Below are positions 33,859 to 44,056 of a stretch of 64,000 nt of DNA, piece by piece. Location of the stretch: NCBI RefSeq assembly GCF_022012305.1, contig NZ_JAKLTM010000001.1:1-64000 (forward strand). The letters are read 5' to 3'. Numbering within the stretch: the stretch's first letter is position 1; every line of letters starts with the position of its first letter. Origin of the DNA: Ramlibacter paludis. GTDB lineage: Bacteria > Pseudomonadota > Gammaproteobacteria > Burkholderiales > Burkholderiaceae_C. The notes beneath the pieces were generated by a model. It made no database searches, was not told the DNA's origin, and saw only the letters and a program-made list of their open reading frames with translations. Made by a program: the position numbers and the translations under genes.

Positions 33859-34505
33859 GCGGTTTCCCCGATGAAAAGGCCCATGGCGGCCGCAGTCAAT
33901 TCGTCCAGCGAGGCGCCCTTGCGGCTGTCGAACCACTGGGCCGACCAGTTGAGGGCGCCGAAGATCAGCAGGCGGGCCAACTTGACTTCCGCCTTCAGCC
34001 GGCCCGCGGCATGCAGCGCTTCAAGCACCGGCACCCAGGGCGCTTCGTAGGCGCCCTGCAAGGCGGCCAGCGACGTGCGCTGGCGCGGCGTGATCGAGCG
34101 CGCCTCGTACAGCATCACGGGAATGAAGTCGCTGCCGGCGCCGAGCAGCACCTCGAAGTGATTCCGCACGAGCACCCGCAGCGCCTGCGCCGGTTCGGCC
34201 GCGCCCGAGCTTTCCAGCACGCGCGCCTGGCGCTCCAGCGCCGAACGCATGCCCTCTTCCATCACGGCGAACAGCAGCGCCTGCTTGCTCTTGAAGTGAT
34301 AGAAGGGCGAGCCGCTCTGCATGCCGGCGGCGGCGGCGATGTCGCGGGTACTGGTGGCGGCGAAGCCCTTGCGCCGGAACAGCTTCGCCGCGCCGACGAT
34401 CAGCGCGCGCCGGCGATTGCCGTCGTCGCGCTCGTCGACCGTCTTGCGCGGGCGGCCGCGCGGGCGCTTGGCAGGTGCGGTGGAACGGGCGGGCACAAGG
34501 TCCAT
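33855..34505 (-). CDS. TetR-family regulator of the Atu/Liu-like operon
   Basis: A 216-residue repressor with a basic N-terminal arm (KRPRGRPRKTVDE) before the helix-turn-helix TSTRDIAAAAGMQSGSPFYHF (in part, about 51-70). The C-terminal part is typical TetR helical with LLIFGALNWSAQWFD. It is the first gene of the leftward operon, with four-base overlap into the SDR, so it is probably autoregulated and controls all downstream genes. An inverted repeat at 34513-34530 just before the ATG is an operator candidate. AtuR of Pseudomonas has the same position and family. Confidence 0.87.
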   Translation of the reverse strand: MDLVPARSTAPAKRPRGRPRKTVDERDDGNRRRALIVGAAKLFRRKGFAATSTRDIAAAAGMQSGSPFYHFKSKQALLFAVMEEGMRSALERQARVLESSGAAEPAQALRVLVRNHFEVLLGAGSDFIPVMLYEARSITPRQRTSLAALQGAYEAPWVPVLEALHAAGRLKAEVKLARLLIFGALNWSAQWFDSRKGASLDELTAAAMGLFIGETA

Positions 34506-34512
34506 TTGGACC

Positions 34513-34530
34513 GCGACGTTAGCAGGTCGC
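34513..34530. promoter_or_regulatory. Operator candidate before the TetR gene
   Basis: GCGAC (34513-34517) and GTCGC (34526-34530) are inverted around eight bases, also framed by GACC and GGTC. It lies 7 bases upstream of the ATG at 34505. Short arms make this tentative. Confidence 0.35.
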
Positions 34531-34569
34531 CGGAATTACGGCAAGCGGGCGCTCGGTGAAATTAATTCT

Positions 34570-34653
34570 TGTCATCCCCGCGCAGGCGGGGACCCAGGAC
34601 GGCGCGCAGCGCCTGCTTCAATGCCCTGGATTCCCGCCTCCGCGGGAATGACG
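34570..34653. repeat. REP-like paired hairpin element, copy 5
   Basis: TTGTCATCCCCGCGCAGGCGGGGACCC and GGATTCCCGCCTCCGCGGGAATGAC bound the element. It lies between two leftward genes, just downstream of the cyclase stop at 34662. Confidence 0.8.
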
Positions 34654-34661
34654 GGAGAAGG

Positions 34662-35588
34662 CTACTTCTTCCCCAAACTCAACTCGAACAAGACCGTCGG
34701 AATCGAGAAGTCCCCGAACTCCGGCCCCAGCGCGATCTCGCCGCTGTCGTGCAGCACGCAGTCGTCGCGCCGCAGCTTCAGCTCGGTCGGCGCGCCCTGG
34801 AAGCGCACGCAGGTGCCGTAGCTGCTCAAGTCGACCAGCACGAAGGAATCGTTGCGCCAGTCGATGCGGGCATGCAGGCGCGACACGCGCGGATCGGCCA
34901 CCACGAATTCGGCTTCGCGCACCCGCCCAAGATGGATCGGCAACTGGCCGGTGGTGTACTCGACGGCCTGGTCCAGGTAGCGAAGCTGCAGCTTGCCTTG
35001 CACCACCGGCTTGAAGGGGCTGCGCTTGCCGGGGTCGAAGGCCGGCAGCGTCATCATGTCGGTGGACGCGTCTTCCTGCCAGTCGATGCGGTAGACGTTG
35101 GTGGCCTGCGCCTTGCCGCGGATCGGCACCGGGCCCAGCGGATGGAAGCGCGCGCCGGGTGGCGGCGCCTGCAGCTGGCCGACCACGTCCGCGCTGGCCC
35201 AGATCTGCCGGGCGCCCGACAGGTCGGAAAGGCGGGACGCGACGTTGACGGCGTCGCCGTAGCAGTCGCCGTCCTGCTCGACGATGTCGCCGGAGTCCAG
35301 GCCCACCTGCAGCTGCAGCTTCTGCACCGGACCGCGCGCGGTCTGGCGGCGCGCATGCTCGCGCTGCATCTGCACCACGGCCTGCACGGCGCTGCCGCCG
35401 TCCGGGAAGAGCGCCAGGACCCCGTCGCCCAGCATCTTGACGACGCGGCCGTCGTAGTCGGTCACGACCTGCGCGATCCAGTCGGTCAGCGCGGTGATGG
35501 CCTGCGTGGCCTTGGCGTTGCCCAGGGCCTCGAAGACGCCCGTGCTGCCGGTGAGGTCGGCGAACATCACCGTCGTCTTTGCCGTCAT
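34662..35588 (-). CDS. Class III adenylate/guanylate cyclase fused to an FHA domain
   Basis: A 308-residue cytosolic signalling protein. The N-terminal cyclase domain (about 1-165) keeps both metal aspartates, in MFADLTGSTGVFEA and KMLGDGVLALFPDG, and the transition-state Asn/Arg in DAVNVASRLSDL, so it should make cyclic nucleotide. A C-terminal FHA domain (about 205-300) shows HLGRVREAEFVVADPRVSR (Gly-Arg and the S-R-x-H motif: VSRLHARIDW), which reads phosphothreonine. The cyclase is thus likely tuned by Ser/Thr phosphorylation of itself or a partner. No kinase is encoded nearby. Transcribed alone; 37 bases separate it from uvrA2. Confidence 0.9.
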   Translation of the reverse strand: MTAKTTVMFADLTGSTGVFEALGNAKATQAITALTDWIAQVVTDYDGRVVKMLGDGVLALFPDGGSAVQAVVQMQREHARRQTARGPVQKLQLQVGLDSGDIVEQDGDCYGDAVNVASRLSDLSGARQIWASADVVGQLQAPPPGARFHPLGPVPIRGKAQATNVYRIDWQEDASTDMMTLPAFDPGKRSPFKPVVQGKLQLRYLDQAVEYTTGQLPIHLGRVREAEFVVADPRVSRLHARIDWRNDSFVLVDLSSYGTCVRFQGAPTELKLRRDDCVLHDSGEIALGPEFGDFSIPTVLFELSLGKK

Positions 35589-35625
35589 GGCTCCCTGGCG
35601 TAGTTAGGTCCGGGCCAGTTTAGCC

Positions 35626-38322
35626 TCATTGGCCGCCGGACTCCGCCAGGCACTCTGCCAAATAGTGCGCAGTCCGGCTCTCCCGCACCCGCGCGACCTG
35701 CTCCGGCGTGCCCGCGGCCACCACCCGGCCACCTTGCTCGCCGGCGCCCGGCCCCATGTCGATCACCCAGTCGCTCTGGGCCACGACCCGCATTTCGTGC
35801 TCCACCACGACGACCGTGTTGCCCTCGTCCACCAGCCGCTGCAGCTGCGCCATCAGGCGGTCGGCGTCGGAGGCGTGCAGGCCGGTGGTCGGTTCGTCCA
35901 GCACGTACAAGGTGTCACCGCGGTGCATGCGCTGCAGCTCGGTGGCCAGCTTGATGCGCTGCGCTTCGCCGCCGGAGAGTTCGGTGGCCGGCTGGCCGAG
36001 GCGCAGGTAGCCCAGGCCGATGTCCAGCAGCACCTGCAGCGGACGCTGCACGGCCGGCTCCTCCGCGAAGAAAGCCGCCGCCTCTTCGACGGTCATCGCC
36101 AGCACTTCGGCGATGCTCTTGCCGTTCCACTGGATCTCCAGCGTCGGCGCGTTGTAGCGCGCGCCGTGGCACGCGGGGCAAGGCGCGTACACGCTGGGCA
36201 TGAACAGCAGCTCCACCGACACGAAGCCTTCGCCCTCGCAGGTGTCGCAGCGGCCCTTGGGCACGTTGAAGGAGAAGCGGCCCGCGTCGTAGCGGCGCCT
36301 GCGCGCGGCCGGCGTCGCCGCGAACAGCTTGCGCACGGCATCGAAGAGGCCGGTGTAGGTCGCGAGATTGGAACGCGGGGTGCGGCCGATCGGCTTCTGG
36401 TCCACCTGCACCAGCCGGCGGATCGCCCCGGTGTCGCCGGCGAGGCGCCCCGACCACGAGCCGTCGCGCGCGCTCGGCTCGTAGGCCGCTTCGTCAGCTT
36501 CTTCCTCGCCGTCGGGCACGTCGCTGCCCAGGTGCTGCGCCACCAGTTCCAGCAATGCGCGGCTGACCAGCGTGGATTTGCCGGAGCCCGACACGCCGGT
36601 GACCGCGGTCAGGCAGCCGAGCGGAATCGCGGCATCGAGGTGATCGAGGTTGTTGCGGGTGATGGCTTCCAGCCGCAACCAGCCGCGTGGCGCACGCGCT
36701 TCCTTGCGCGGCAGCGGCACCTCGCCGAACAGGTGGCGCCGCGTCTGCGAGCGCTCGACCTGCGCCAGGCCCGCCGGCTCGCCGCTGTACAGGACTTCGC
36801 CGCCGCGTTCGCCGGCCGCGGGGCCCACGTCCACCAGCCAATCGGCGTTGCGCATCAGCGCCAGGTCGTGCTCCACCACGTACACGGAATTCCCCGACGC
36901 CTTCAGCCGCTGCAAGGCTTCCAGCAGGGCCACGCCGTCGGCGGGATGCAGGCCGGCCGAGGGTTCGTCCAGCACGTAGATCACGCCGAACAGCTGCGAG
37001 CCGAGCTGCGTGGCCAGGCGCAGCCGCTGCAGCTCGCCCGGCGACAGGGTCGGCGTGCTGCGTTCCAGCGTGAGGTAGCCCAGTCCCAATTGGCGCAAGG
37101 TCTGCAGGCGCTGCACCGCGTCCTGACCCAGGCGCTGCGCCGCCAGGCGCTTCTCCTCGGACACCGCGGAGGTCAGCCGCACGTCCGGTGCGCCCGCATG
37201 CGAGGCACCGCCCTTGGCCACGCGCGCTTGCGTCGCCTTGCGCGAGGCGGAGCGGCTGATCCTGTCGCTTTCCGGCACGAGTCGATCGAGGTGGCCTTCG
37301 GCAGCGGGTCGCAGGACCTCCAGCACCTGCTCGATCGGCAGCTGCGACAGCGCACCGATGTCGTAGCCGGCGAAAGTGACCTGCAGCGCCTCGCGTTTCA
37401 GGCGCTTGCCTTCGCACGCGGGACAGGCACTGCTCACCATGTAATGGCTCACGCGCTTTTTCATCATCGCGCTCTGGCTGTGCGCGAAGGTGTGCAGCAC
37501 GTAGTTCCTGGCGCTGGTGAAGGTGCCCATGTAGGCGGGCTCGGTCTTCGCCCGCAAGGCCTGCTTGGTCTCCTTCGGCGTGAAGCCGGGATACACCGGC
37601 ACCGTCGGCGTCTCGTCGGTGAACAGGATCCAGTCGCGCACCTTCTTCGGCAGCTCGCGCCAGGGCGTGTCGACGTCGTAGCCCAGGGTGACCAGGATGT
37701 CGCGCAGGTTCTGCCCGTGCCAGGCCGGCGGCCAGGCCGCGATGGCGCGTTCGCGGATGGTGAGCGAGTCGTCCGGCACCATCGACGCCTCGGTGGCGTC
37801 GTAGATGCGGCCCTGGCCGTGGCAGCGCGGGCAGGCGCCTTGCGGCGTGTTGGGCGAGAAGTCCTCCGCGTACAGCATGGGCTGGCCCGGCGGATAGTGG
37901 CCCACGCGCGAATAGAGCATGCGCAGGATGCTGGAGAGCGTGGTCACGCTGCCGACCGAGGAGCGCGTGCTGGGCGTGCCGCGCTGCTGTTGCAGCGCCA
38001 CCGCCGGCGGCAGGCCGTCGATGGAGTCGACCTCGGGCACGCCGGCCTGGTCGATCAGGCGCCGGGCATAGGGCGACACCGACTCGAGGTAGCGCCGTTG
38101 CGCTTCGGCATAGATCGTGCCGAACGCGAGCGAGGACTTGCCCGAGCCCGAGACGCCGCTGAACACCACCAGCGCGTCGCGCGGGATGTCGACGTCGACG
38201 TCCTTGAGGTTGTGTTCGCGCGCGCCGCGCACGCGCACGTAACCGCGTTCGCGCGCGTCCGTTGCCGGCGGCGAGCGCTCCTCCGTGGCCGGGTTGGTGT
38301 TGTGGATGCGTTCCTTGCCCAT
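35626..38322 (-). CDS. UvrA paralogue (UvrA2 type)
   Basis: An 898-residue tandem ABC ATPase of the UvrA family. Walker A motifs [16 protein letters not shown] (about 54) and [16 protein letters not shown] (second half), zinc modules CPRCHGQG...CPACEGK and CDTCEGEG...[10 protein letters not shown], and signatures [12 protein letters not shown] and [12 protein letters not shown] are visible. After [18 protein letters not shown] it passes directly to the first zinc module, so the UvrB-binding domain of true UvrA is missing; that defines UvrA2, linked elsewhere to tolerance of DNA-damaging antibiotics. It lies 35 bases after the MATE gene in the ECF42 region and may share its transcript. Confidence 0.9.
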   Translation of the reverse strand: MGKERIHNTNPATEERSPPATDARERGYVRVRGAREHNLKDVDVDIPRDALVVFSGVSGSGKSSLAFGTIYAEAQRRYLESVSPYARRLIDQAGVPEVDSIDGLPPAVALQQQRGTPSTRSSVGSVTTLSSILRMLYSRVGHYPPGQPMLYAEDFSPNTPQGACPRCHGQGRIYDATEASMVPDDSLTIRERAIAAWPPAWHGQNLRDILVTLGYDVDTPWRELPKKVRDWILFTDETPTVPVYPGFTPKETKQALRAKTEPAYMGTFTSARNYVLHTFAHSQSAMMKKRVSHYMVSSACPACEGKRLKREALQVTFAGYDIGALSQLPIEQVLEVLRPAAEGHLDRLVPESDRISRSASRKATQARVAKGGASHAGAPDVRLTSAVSEEKRLAAQRLGQDAVQRLQTLRQLGLGYLTLERSTPTLSPGELQRLRLATQLGSQLFGVIYVLDEPSAGLHPADGVALLEALQRLKASGNSVYVVEHDLALMRNADWLVDVGPAAGERGGEVLYSGEPAGLAQVERSQTRRHLFGEVPLPRKEARAPRGWLRLEAITRNNLDHLDAAIPLGCLTAVTGVSGSGKSTLVSRALLELVAQHLGSDVPDGEEEADEAAYEPSARDGSWSGRLAGDTGAIRRLVQVDQKPIGRTPRSNLATYTGLFDAVRKLFAATPAARRRRYDAGRFSFNVPKGRCDTCEGEGFVSVELLFMPSVYAPCPACHGARYNAPTLEIQWNGKSIAEVLAMTVEEAAAFFAEEPAVQRPLQVLLDIGLGYLRLGQPATELSGGEAQRIKLATELQRMHRGDTLYVLDEPTTGLHASDADRLMAQLQRLVDEGNTVVVVEHEMRVVAQSDWVIDMGPGAGEQGGRVVAAGTPEQVARVRESRTAHYLAECLAESGGQ

Positions 38323-38357
38323 GCTGCCACGCTAGGGCTTGCCTGCCCCCAGCCCGG

Positions 38358-39727
38358 TCAGACGGGACTGTCGCCCCTCGTAGGGGTTCGCGCAGCGACC
38401 CCACCACCCCACTTGCTGAGCCACACGCCCAGCGCCGTCGCGGTGCCGTACAAGGCCATCGCGCCACCCACCACGGCAAACAGCGCCCAGGGCTGCGGCG
38501 CGATCCTCGCCACGGCATGGCCGGCCAGCAGTACGAACAGGAAGCGCAGGAAGGAGGCAGCGACCGGCGCCGCGACATTGCCGGCGCCCTGCGCGGCGAA
38601 GTAAAGCGTGAGGCCGAGGCCGAAGAGGCCGAAGCCCGGCCCCGCCCAGCGCAGGTAGCTGCGCGCATGGGCGAGCACGGCCGGGTCGCTGCTGAACCAG
38701 CGCGCCCACAGGTCGGGCGCGACGAGCAGCAGCACGCCGATGCTGCCCAGCAAGGTCGCCGACACCGCGCCCGCGGTCCAGGCGACGCGGCGCGCCCGCG
38801 CGACGTCGCCCGCGCCGATGGCCATGCCGACCATGGGCACCGCGGCGACGCCGACGCCGAAGGCGATCGGCACCAGCAGGAACTCCAGGCGCGAGCCGAT
38901 GCCGTAGCCGGCCAGCGCATCGTTGCCGTGCGCGGCCACCAGCGAAGTCACCACCAGCACCGTGCCTATGGTGAGCAGCGGCGACAGGCAGGCCAGCGCG
39001 CCGACGCGCAGGATGTCCTGGAACAGCGGCCACTGCAGGCGTACGCCGCCCAGGGCCAGGCGGATACGCGCCGGCCCTTGCCGCAGGTACCACCAGAGCG
39101 CGATCGCCGCGGTGTAGTAGGCGATCACCTGGCCGAGCGCCACGCCGCGCATGCCCAGGCGCGGCACGCCCAGCAGGCCGAGTCCCAGCACCGAACCGAA
39201 GGCCACCTGCAGCAGGGCCGCGGCGAGGATGGAGCCGGAGGGCAGCCGCATGTTGCCGCTGCCGCGCACCAGCGAGATCAGGGTGTTGAACAGCCAGATC
39301 GCCGGGATGGCGCAGAAGGCCCAGGCGCCGTAGACCTGCGCCTGTTCGAGCACCTCACCGCTGCCGCCGAGGCCGCGGAAGAGTGCGGGCCCGAAGACCC
39401 ACAGCAGCAAGGTGAAGGACAGGCCCGCGGCGACGCCGATGCACAGCGCGTGCACGGCCAGCGCACGCGCCTTCTCCGCCTGCCCGCCGCCCAGCGCGCG
39501 GCTGATCGCCGACGACACGCCGCCACCCATCGCGCCCGCCGAGAACATCTGCATCAGCATGACGAAGGGAAACACCAGCGCCATCGCGGCCAGCGCGGTC
39601 TTGCCGAGAAGGCCCACGTAGAGCGTCTCGCCGATGCCGACCGCGGTGGCCGCCGCCATCGCGAAGACGTTGGGCACGGCCAGGCGCAGCAGCGTGGGGA
39701 GGATGGGGCCTTGCAGCAGGGGCGACG

Positions 39728-39731
<4 letters not shown>
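38358..39731 (-). CDS. MATE-family efflux transporter
   Basis: A 457-residue inner-membrane antiporter of the MATE family with about twelve hydrophobic segments in two six-helix halves. LTSPLLQGPILPTLLRLAVP starts the protein and MGGGVSSAISRALGGGQAEKA (in part, about 65-85) is the family signature. No ATG lies near the start; TTG at 39731 overlaps the sigma-factor stop (TTGA) and gives the family length. MATE proteins expel cationic drugs and metabolites using sodium or proton gradients. Coupling to the ECF sigma gene suggests stress-induced export. Confidence 0.87.
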
Positions 39732-40996
<1,265 letters not shown>

Positions 40997-41009
40997 CTGC
41001 GCTGCGGCC

Positions 41010-41423
41010 TCAGGCGTGCGGCGGCGCGGCGTTCGGGTCCATCCACATCAGCTCCCAGACGTGGCCGTCGAGGTCCTCGAAGCCGTGGCCGTACATGAAG
41101 CCGTGGTCCTGCGGCGCATTGGGTGCGGTGCCGCCGGCGGCCAGCGCCTTCTGCACCAGCGCGTCGACCTCGGCGCGGCTCTCGCACGACAGGCACACCA
41201 GCACTTCGGTGGACTTCTTCGCGTCCGAGATCGGCTTCTTGGTGAACGACTGGAAGAACGGCTCGACCAGCAGCATCGCGTAGCTGGCGCCGTCGTTGAT
41301 CACCATGCAGGCGCCCTGCTCGTTGGTGAACTGCGGATTGAACGTGAAGCCGAGCGCGCCGAAGAAGGCCTTGCTGCGCTCCATGTTCTTGATGGGAAGG
41401 TTGACGAAGATCTGGCGGGCCAT
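41010..41423 (-). CDS. VOC-family (glyoxalase/dioxygenase-fold) protein
   Basis: A 137-residue protein of the vicinal oxygen chelate fold. FVNLPIKNMERSKAFFGALG is the first beta-alpha-beta module and GHGFEDLDGHVWELMWMDP is the C-terminal module with Asp-Gly-His and Glu, of which His/Glu often bind metal. This PhnB/lactoylglutathione lyase-like subgroup is commonly encoded with YCII/DGPF proteins and ECF sigma factors. Enzymatic role unknown. It stands 13 bases before the ECF42 gene. Confidence 0.88.
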   Translation of the reverse strand: MARQIFVNLPIKNMERSKAFFGALGFTFNPQFTNEQGACMVINDGASYAMLLVEPFFQSFTKKPISDAKKSTEVLVCLSCESRAEVDALVQKALAAGGTAPNAPQDHGFMYGHGFEDLDGHVWELMWMDPNAAPPHA

Positions 41424-41445
41424 CGTGGAACTCCTTGGTGTTTTC

Positions 41446-41868
41446 TTACTGCATGCCCAGGTCGCGGAAGCGCTGCTCGGTCTCGGGCCGGAGCATGCCT
41501 TCGAAGTCTTCCATCTCGTACAGCTGCCGCACCTCGATGTGGCAGGCCATGCCTTCGCCGACCGGATTCGGGAAGCGGCGCGTCCACTCGATGGCTTCGT
41601 CGCGGGTGCGGGTCTGGATCAGGGTGTAGCCCGCCACCAGTTCCTTGCTTTCGGTGAAAGGCCCGTCGACGACGGTGCGCTTGCCGCCGTCGTACTGCAC
41701 GCGCCAGCCCTTGCTGCTCGGCTGCAGGCCGGAAGCATCGAGCAGCACGCCGGCGCGCGACAGCTCCTCGTGGTACGCCCCCATGGCGGCGAACAGCGGC
41801 TCGGGGTTGGGCGGGAAACGGCCGGCCTCGCTGTCGGGCGTGGCCTTGACGATGATCATGAAGCGCAT
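41446..41868 (-). CDS. DGPF-domain (YCII-related) protein 1
   Basis: A 140-residue YCII/DGPF protein. The eponymous motif is VDGPFTESKELVAGYTLIQ (Asp-Gly-Pro-Phe at about 68-71). The dimeric ferredoxin-like fold suggests a small-molecule enzyme or sensor, but no activity is known. It is preceded by AAGGAG and by the ECF42-like promoter at 41921-41947 and starts the transcript through VOC, sigma factor and probably MATE and UvrA2. Partnership of DGPF proteins with ECF42 is established in other phyla. Confidence 0.9.
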   Translation of the reverse strand: MRFMIIVKATPDSEAGRFPPNPEPLFAAMGAYHEELSRAGVLLDASGLQPSSKGWRVQYDGGKRTVVDGPFTESKELVAGYTLIQTRTRDEAIEWTRRFPNPVGEGMACHIEVRQLYEMEDFEGMLRPETEQRFRDLGMQ

Positions 41869-41920
41869 GGCGGACTCCTTCGGGTTGGGGAAGCCGCGTT
41901 TGGGCGGCTTCTCTGGACAC

Positions 41921-41947
41921 GACGAACGAGGGCTGGCGGAATCGACA
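41921..41947 (-). promoter_or_regulatory. ECF42-type promoter
   Basis: Read leftward, TGTCGA (41947-41942) and CGTC (41924-41921) are 17 bases apart. This matches the -35 TGTCGA and -10 CGA/TC reported for ECF42 targets upstream of DGPF genes. It would start transcription some 45 bases before the DGPF ATG at 41868. Confidence 0.6.
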
Positions 41948-41965
41948 TGGGGTGCAAAAAACGCA

Positions 41966-42025
41966 AAGCCGGGGTTGCCACCCCGGCCTACGACTCCCCG
42001 TAGGCCGGGGTGGCAACCCCGGCTT
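41966..42025. repeat. Long perfect hairpin repeat, family B copy 1
   Basis: 27-base arms (41966-41992 and 41999-42025) pair perfectly around ACTCCC; the arm begins AAGCCGGGGTTGCCACCCC. A second copy lies at 60797-60857. Here it separates the second DGPF gene from the ECF42 promoter and may stop transcription coming from the right. Confidence 0.9.
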
Positions 42026-42031
42026 CCCCTG

Positions 42032-42385
42032 CTACAGGTAACAGGGCGCCGTCTCGCGCACTTCCACGGTCGCCCACTCCGCCGCCGGGCACTCCCGCGC
42101 CAGCGCCAGCGCTTCCTCGCGCGTCTTGCAGCGCACGAGGAAGAACCCGCCGATCATCTCCTTGGCTTCGGCGAACGGGCCGTCGAGCACCGCGGCCTTG
42201 CCGGCGCGCACCTGCACTCGGGCGCCGCTGTCCTGCGGGGCCAGCGATTCGACGGCGAGGAGGAGGTCGCGCTTCTGGAGGTCTTCCGCGAAGCGCACCA
42301 TGCGGTCGTAGACCGCTTCGCCCTCGGCGCGCGTGCGGGTAGCGCGCTGGCCGACGGGTTCCTGGATCAGCAGCATGTAAGCCAT
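42032..42385 (-). CDS. DGPF-domain (YCII-related) protein 2
   Basis: A 117-residue YCII/DGPF protein, with VLDGPFAEAKEMIGGFFLVR at about 65-84. It is shorter than the first copy and lacks its C-terminal extension. It stands on the other side of a strong hairpin (41966-42025) from the ECF42 promoter, so it is probably transcribed separately, perhaps from the gene upstream at 42402-43037 only 16 bases away. Confidence 0.87.
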   Translation of the reverse strand: MAYMLLIQEPVGQRATRTRAEGEAVYDRMVRFAEDLQKRDLLLAVESLAPQDSGARVQVRAGKAAVLDGPFAEAKEMIGGFFLVRCKTREEALALARECPAAEWATVEVRETAPCYL

Positions 42386-42401
42386 GCGGCCATGATAAGG
42401 G

Positions 42402-43037
42402 TCAGGAGGTCAGGCCCAGACCCGCGAAGCTGCTCTGGAAGGCGGTCGGCCGCGGCGGCAGGATGACCGTGGCCTGCACCAGCGCCGTGCCGTCGAACTC
42501 CTCGGACACCATCGCGCCGCCGACTTCGTCGCCGAAGGCATCGCCCAGCGCCGCATGCGTGCCGGCGGAAATCGCGACGGTGCCGGCAACGGCGTTGAAT
42601 GCCATCGCCGCGGCCTGCCGGCGTTCCGCGCCGACCACCACGGCCCACTGCCGGCTCTGCGCCTGGAACACCGCCAGCGTGCAAGGCCCGGTGTAGAGGC
42701 CGACGCGGAACTGCACGGCCTCCACCGCGTGCTGCAGCGACAGCGCCATGCGCAAGGCGGCGCGCGGGCTCTTGAACAGCGTGAGCGAGCCCGGCTCCGC
42801 GCTGTGGTCGGCGCGTCCACCGTTGCTGGCGGCAAGCCAGCGCAGTTCGCGGCGCACCCGGGCGGCCTCTTCGCTGCCGGCAGCCACCGAAGGCTCGGCA
42901 TGCAGCAAGGTGAGCGTGCACTGTTCGAAAGAGACGCCCCGGCCCGCCATGTCGCCGAACACCTCCTGCCAGACGGCAGGCGGCAGGGAGCGCTGGATCT
43001 TCGCGGAGAGACTCTCGAGCAGGGTGGAGGCGGTCAT
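42402..43037 (-). CDS. Degenerate cyclase-homology-domain protein (tentative)
   Basis: A 211-residue soluble protein. FKSPRAALRMALSLQHAV and FRVGLYTGPCTLAVFQ followed by AAAMAFNAVAGTVAISAGTHAALGD in parts resemble the middle of class III cyclase domains (compare LRVGIHTG...AARLxxxAxxGxVxxS). The metal-binding Asp residues of the FADLxxST and GDxxMA elements are not found, so it is probably a catalytically dead sensor or not a cyclase at all. The start at 43037 is preferred over an upstream in-frame ATG because AAGGAACGACGAC precedes it. The 140 bases upstream (43038-43177) probably hold its promoter. Confidence 0.6.
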   Translation of the reverse strand: MTASTLLESLSAKIQRSLPPAVWQEVFGDMAGRGVSFEQCTLTLLHAEPSVAAGSEEAARVRRELRWLAASNGGRADHSAEPGSLTLFKSPRAALRMALSLQHAVEAVQFRVGLYTGPCTLAVFQAQSRQWAVVVGAERRQAAAMAFNAVAGTVAISAGTHAALGDAFGDEVGGAMVSEEFDGTALVQATVILPPRPTAFQSSFAGLGLTS

Positions 43038-43177
43038 GTCGTCGTTCCTTGTCTTGTGGACTGCTGTTGGCAGGGATCGCAACGAATTGCTGGAACGAAT
43101 TACAACTGCTTTCAAATGGCGCATCGTAGGGCGATTCACTGCGGCCCCGGAGCCAATTCCCTAACCCACGATGAAAC

Positions 43178-44056
43178 TCAGGCGCGGACGCGCGTGAGCA
43201 TGCGGCCGACCACCGACAACGCTGCCGCCACGTAGGCGAACCCGGCCGGCACCCACATCACCAGGCCACCCAGCTGCTGGTCCTGCACGGGATCGACACC
43301 GAGCGACGCCGCCGGAATGAGGTAGGCCGGATACCAGGGCGTCGGCGCAAGACTGAGCAAGGCGCCCAGTGCGGCCGTGTGCAGCATGGTGGTGAAGAGG
43401 TAGGCGACGGAAGGACCGGGGCCGTAGCGGCCGCGCGGGTCATGGCCCAGGACGGCCCACCAGAAGAACAGCGCCGTCGCCAGGAAGGAAACGTGCTGCG
43501 CGATGTGCACCGCCTCGTCGTGCAAGGCGGCATCGAACAGCGCCGGCACGTGCCAGCTCCAAAGCGCCAGCGCATGGAGGGCCCAGGCGGCGAGCGGGTC
43601 GGTGAGTGCACCCCACAGCAGCGACCAGGGGCCGCGGCCGGTCCAGCGTCCCACGGCGCGGCTTGCCCCCGCCGGCAAGGCCCAGGCCCAGGCCGCCAGC
43701 GGGCGCCCCAGGACCAGCAGCGGCGCGGCGACCACCATCAGCAGCTCGTGCTGCACCATGTGCGCCGAAAAGAGCCAGCCGCCCAGCGCGTCGAGCGGCG
43801 ACACCAGGGCCATCGCCAGCGCCAGCCAACCCGCCGCGAACGCTCCGGCCTGGCGCAGCGCGATGCCGCGGCCACGCCCCGCGTTGCGCCACAGGCGCCG
43901 CACGCCTAGCGCGTAGCCACCGGCCGCCAGCAGCATCGACACCACCAGCCACGGCGCGGAATTCCAGTTCGACCAGGACGGCGGCAATTCGGCGGTGGCG
44001 TGCGCGCGGGCCGCGAGCGGCAGCGCGGCGGCCAGCATCAGGGCCAGGGCGCGCAT
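43178..44056 (-). CDS. ctaG: Cytochrome c oxidase assembly protein CtaG (caa3 type)
   Basis: A 292-residue membrane protein of the caa3_CtaG family with an N-terminal signal or anchor and about seven hydrophobic segments. HMVQHELLMVVAAPLLVLGRPLA in pieces (about 92-115), ALWSWHVPALFDAALHDEAVH and AQHVSFLATALFFWW contain the conserved histidines thought to handle copper during oxidase assembly. It is the last gene of the PQQ dehydrogenase-caa3 operon. ATG at 44056 overlaps the preceding small gene by 19 bases; an in-frame start at 44083 is possible but would extend the overlap. Confidence 0.9.
   Translation of the reverse strand: MRALALMLAAALPLAARAHATAELPPSWSNWNSAPWLVVSMLLAAGGYALGVRRLWRNAGRGRGIALRQAGAFAAGWLALAMALVSPLDALGGWLFSAHMVQHELLMVVAAPLLVLGRPLAAWAWALPAGASRAVGRWTGRGPWSLLWGALTDPLAAWALHALALWSWHVPALFDAALHDEAVHIAQHVSFLATALFFWWAVLGHDPRGRYGPGPSVAYLFTTMLHTAALGALLSLAPTPWYPAYLIPAASLGVDPVQDQQLGGLVMWVPAGFAYVAAALSVVGRMLTRVRA

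Noticed and set aside
35629..38604. Plus-strand open frame of nearly 1000 codons over uvrA2
   Set aside because: His/Arg/Gln-rich composition with no motifs; antisense to a UvrA-family gene with every expected motif.
41966..42025. Possible CRISPR or attC site
   Set aside because: Only one hairpin, no spaced repeats, no attC cores; the same element recurs alone at 60797.
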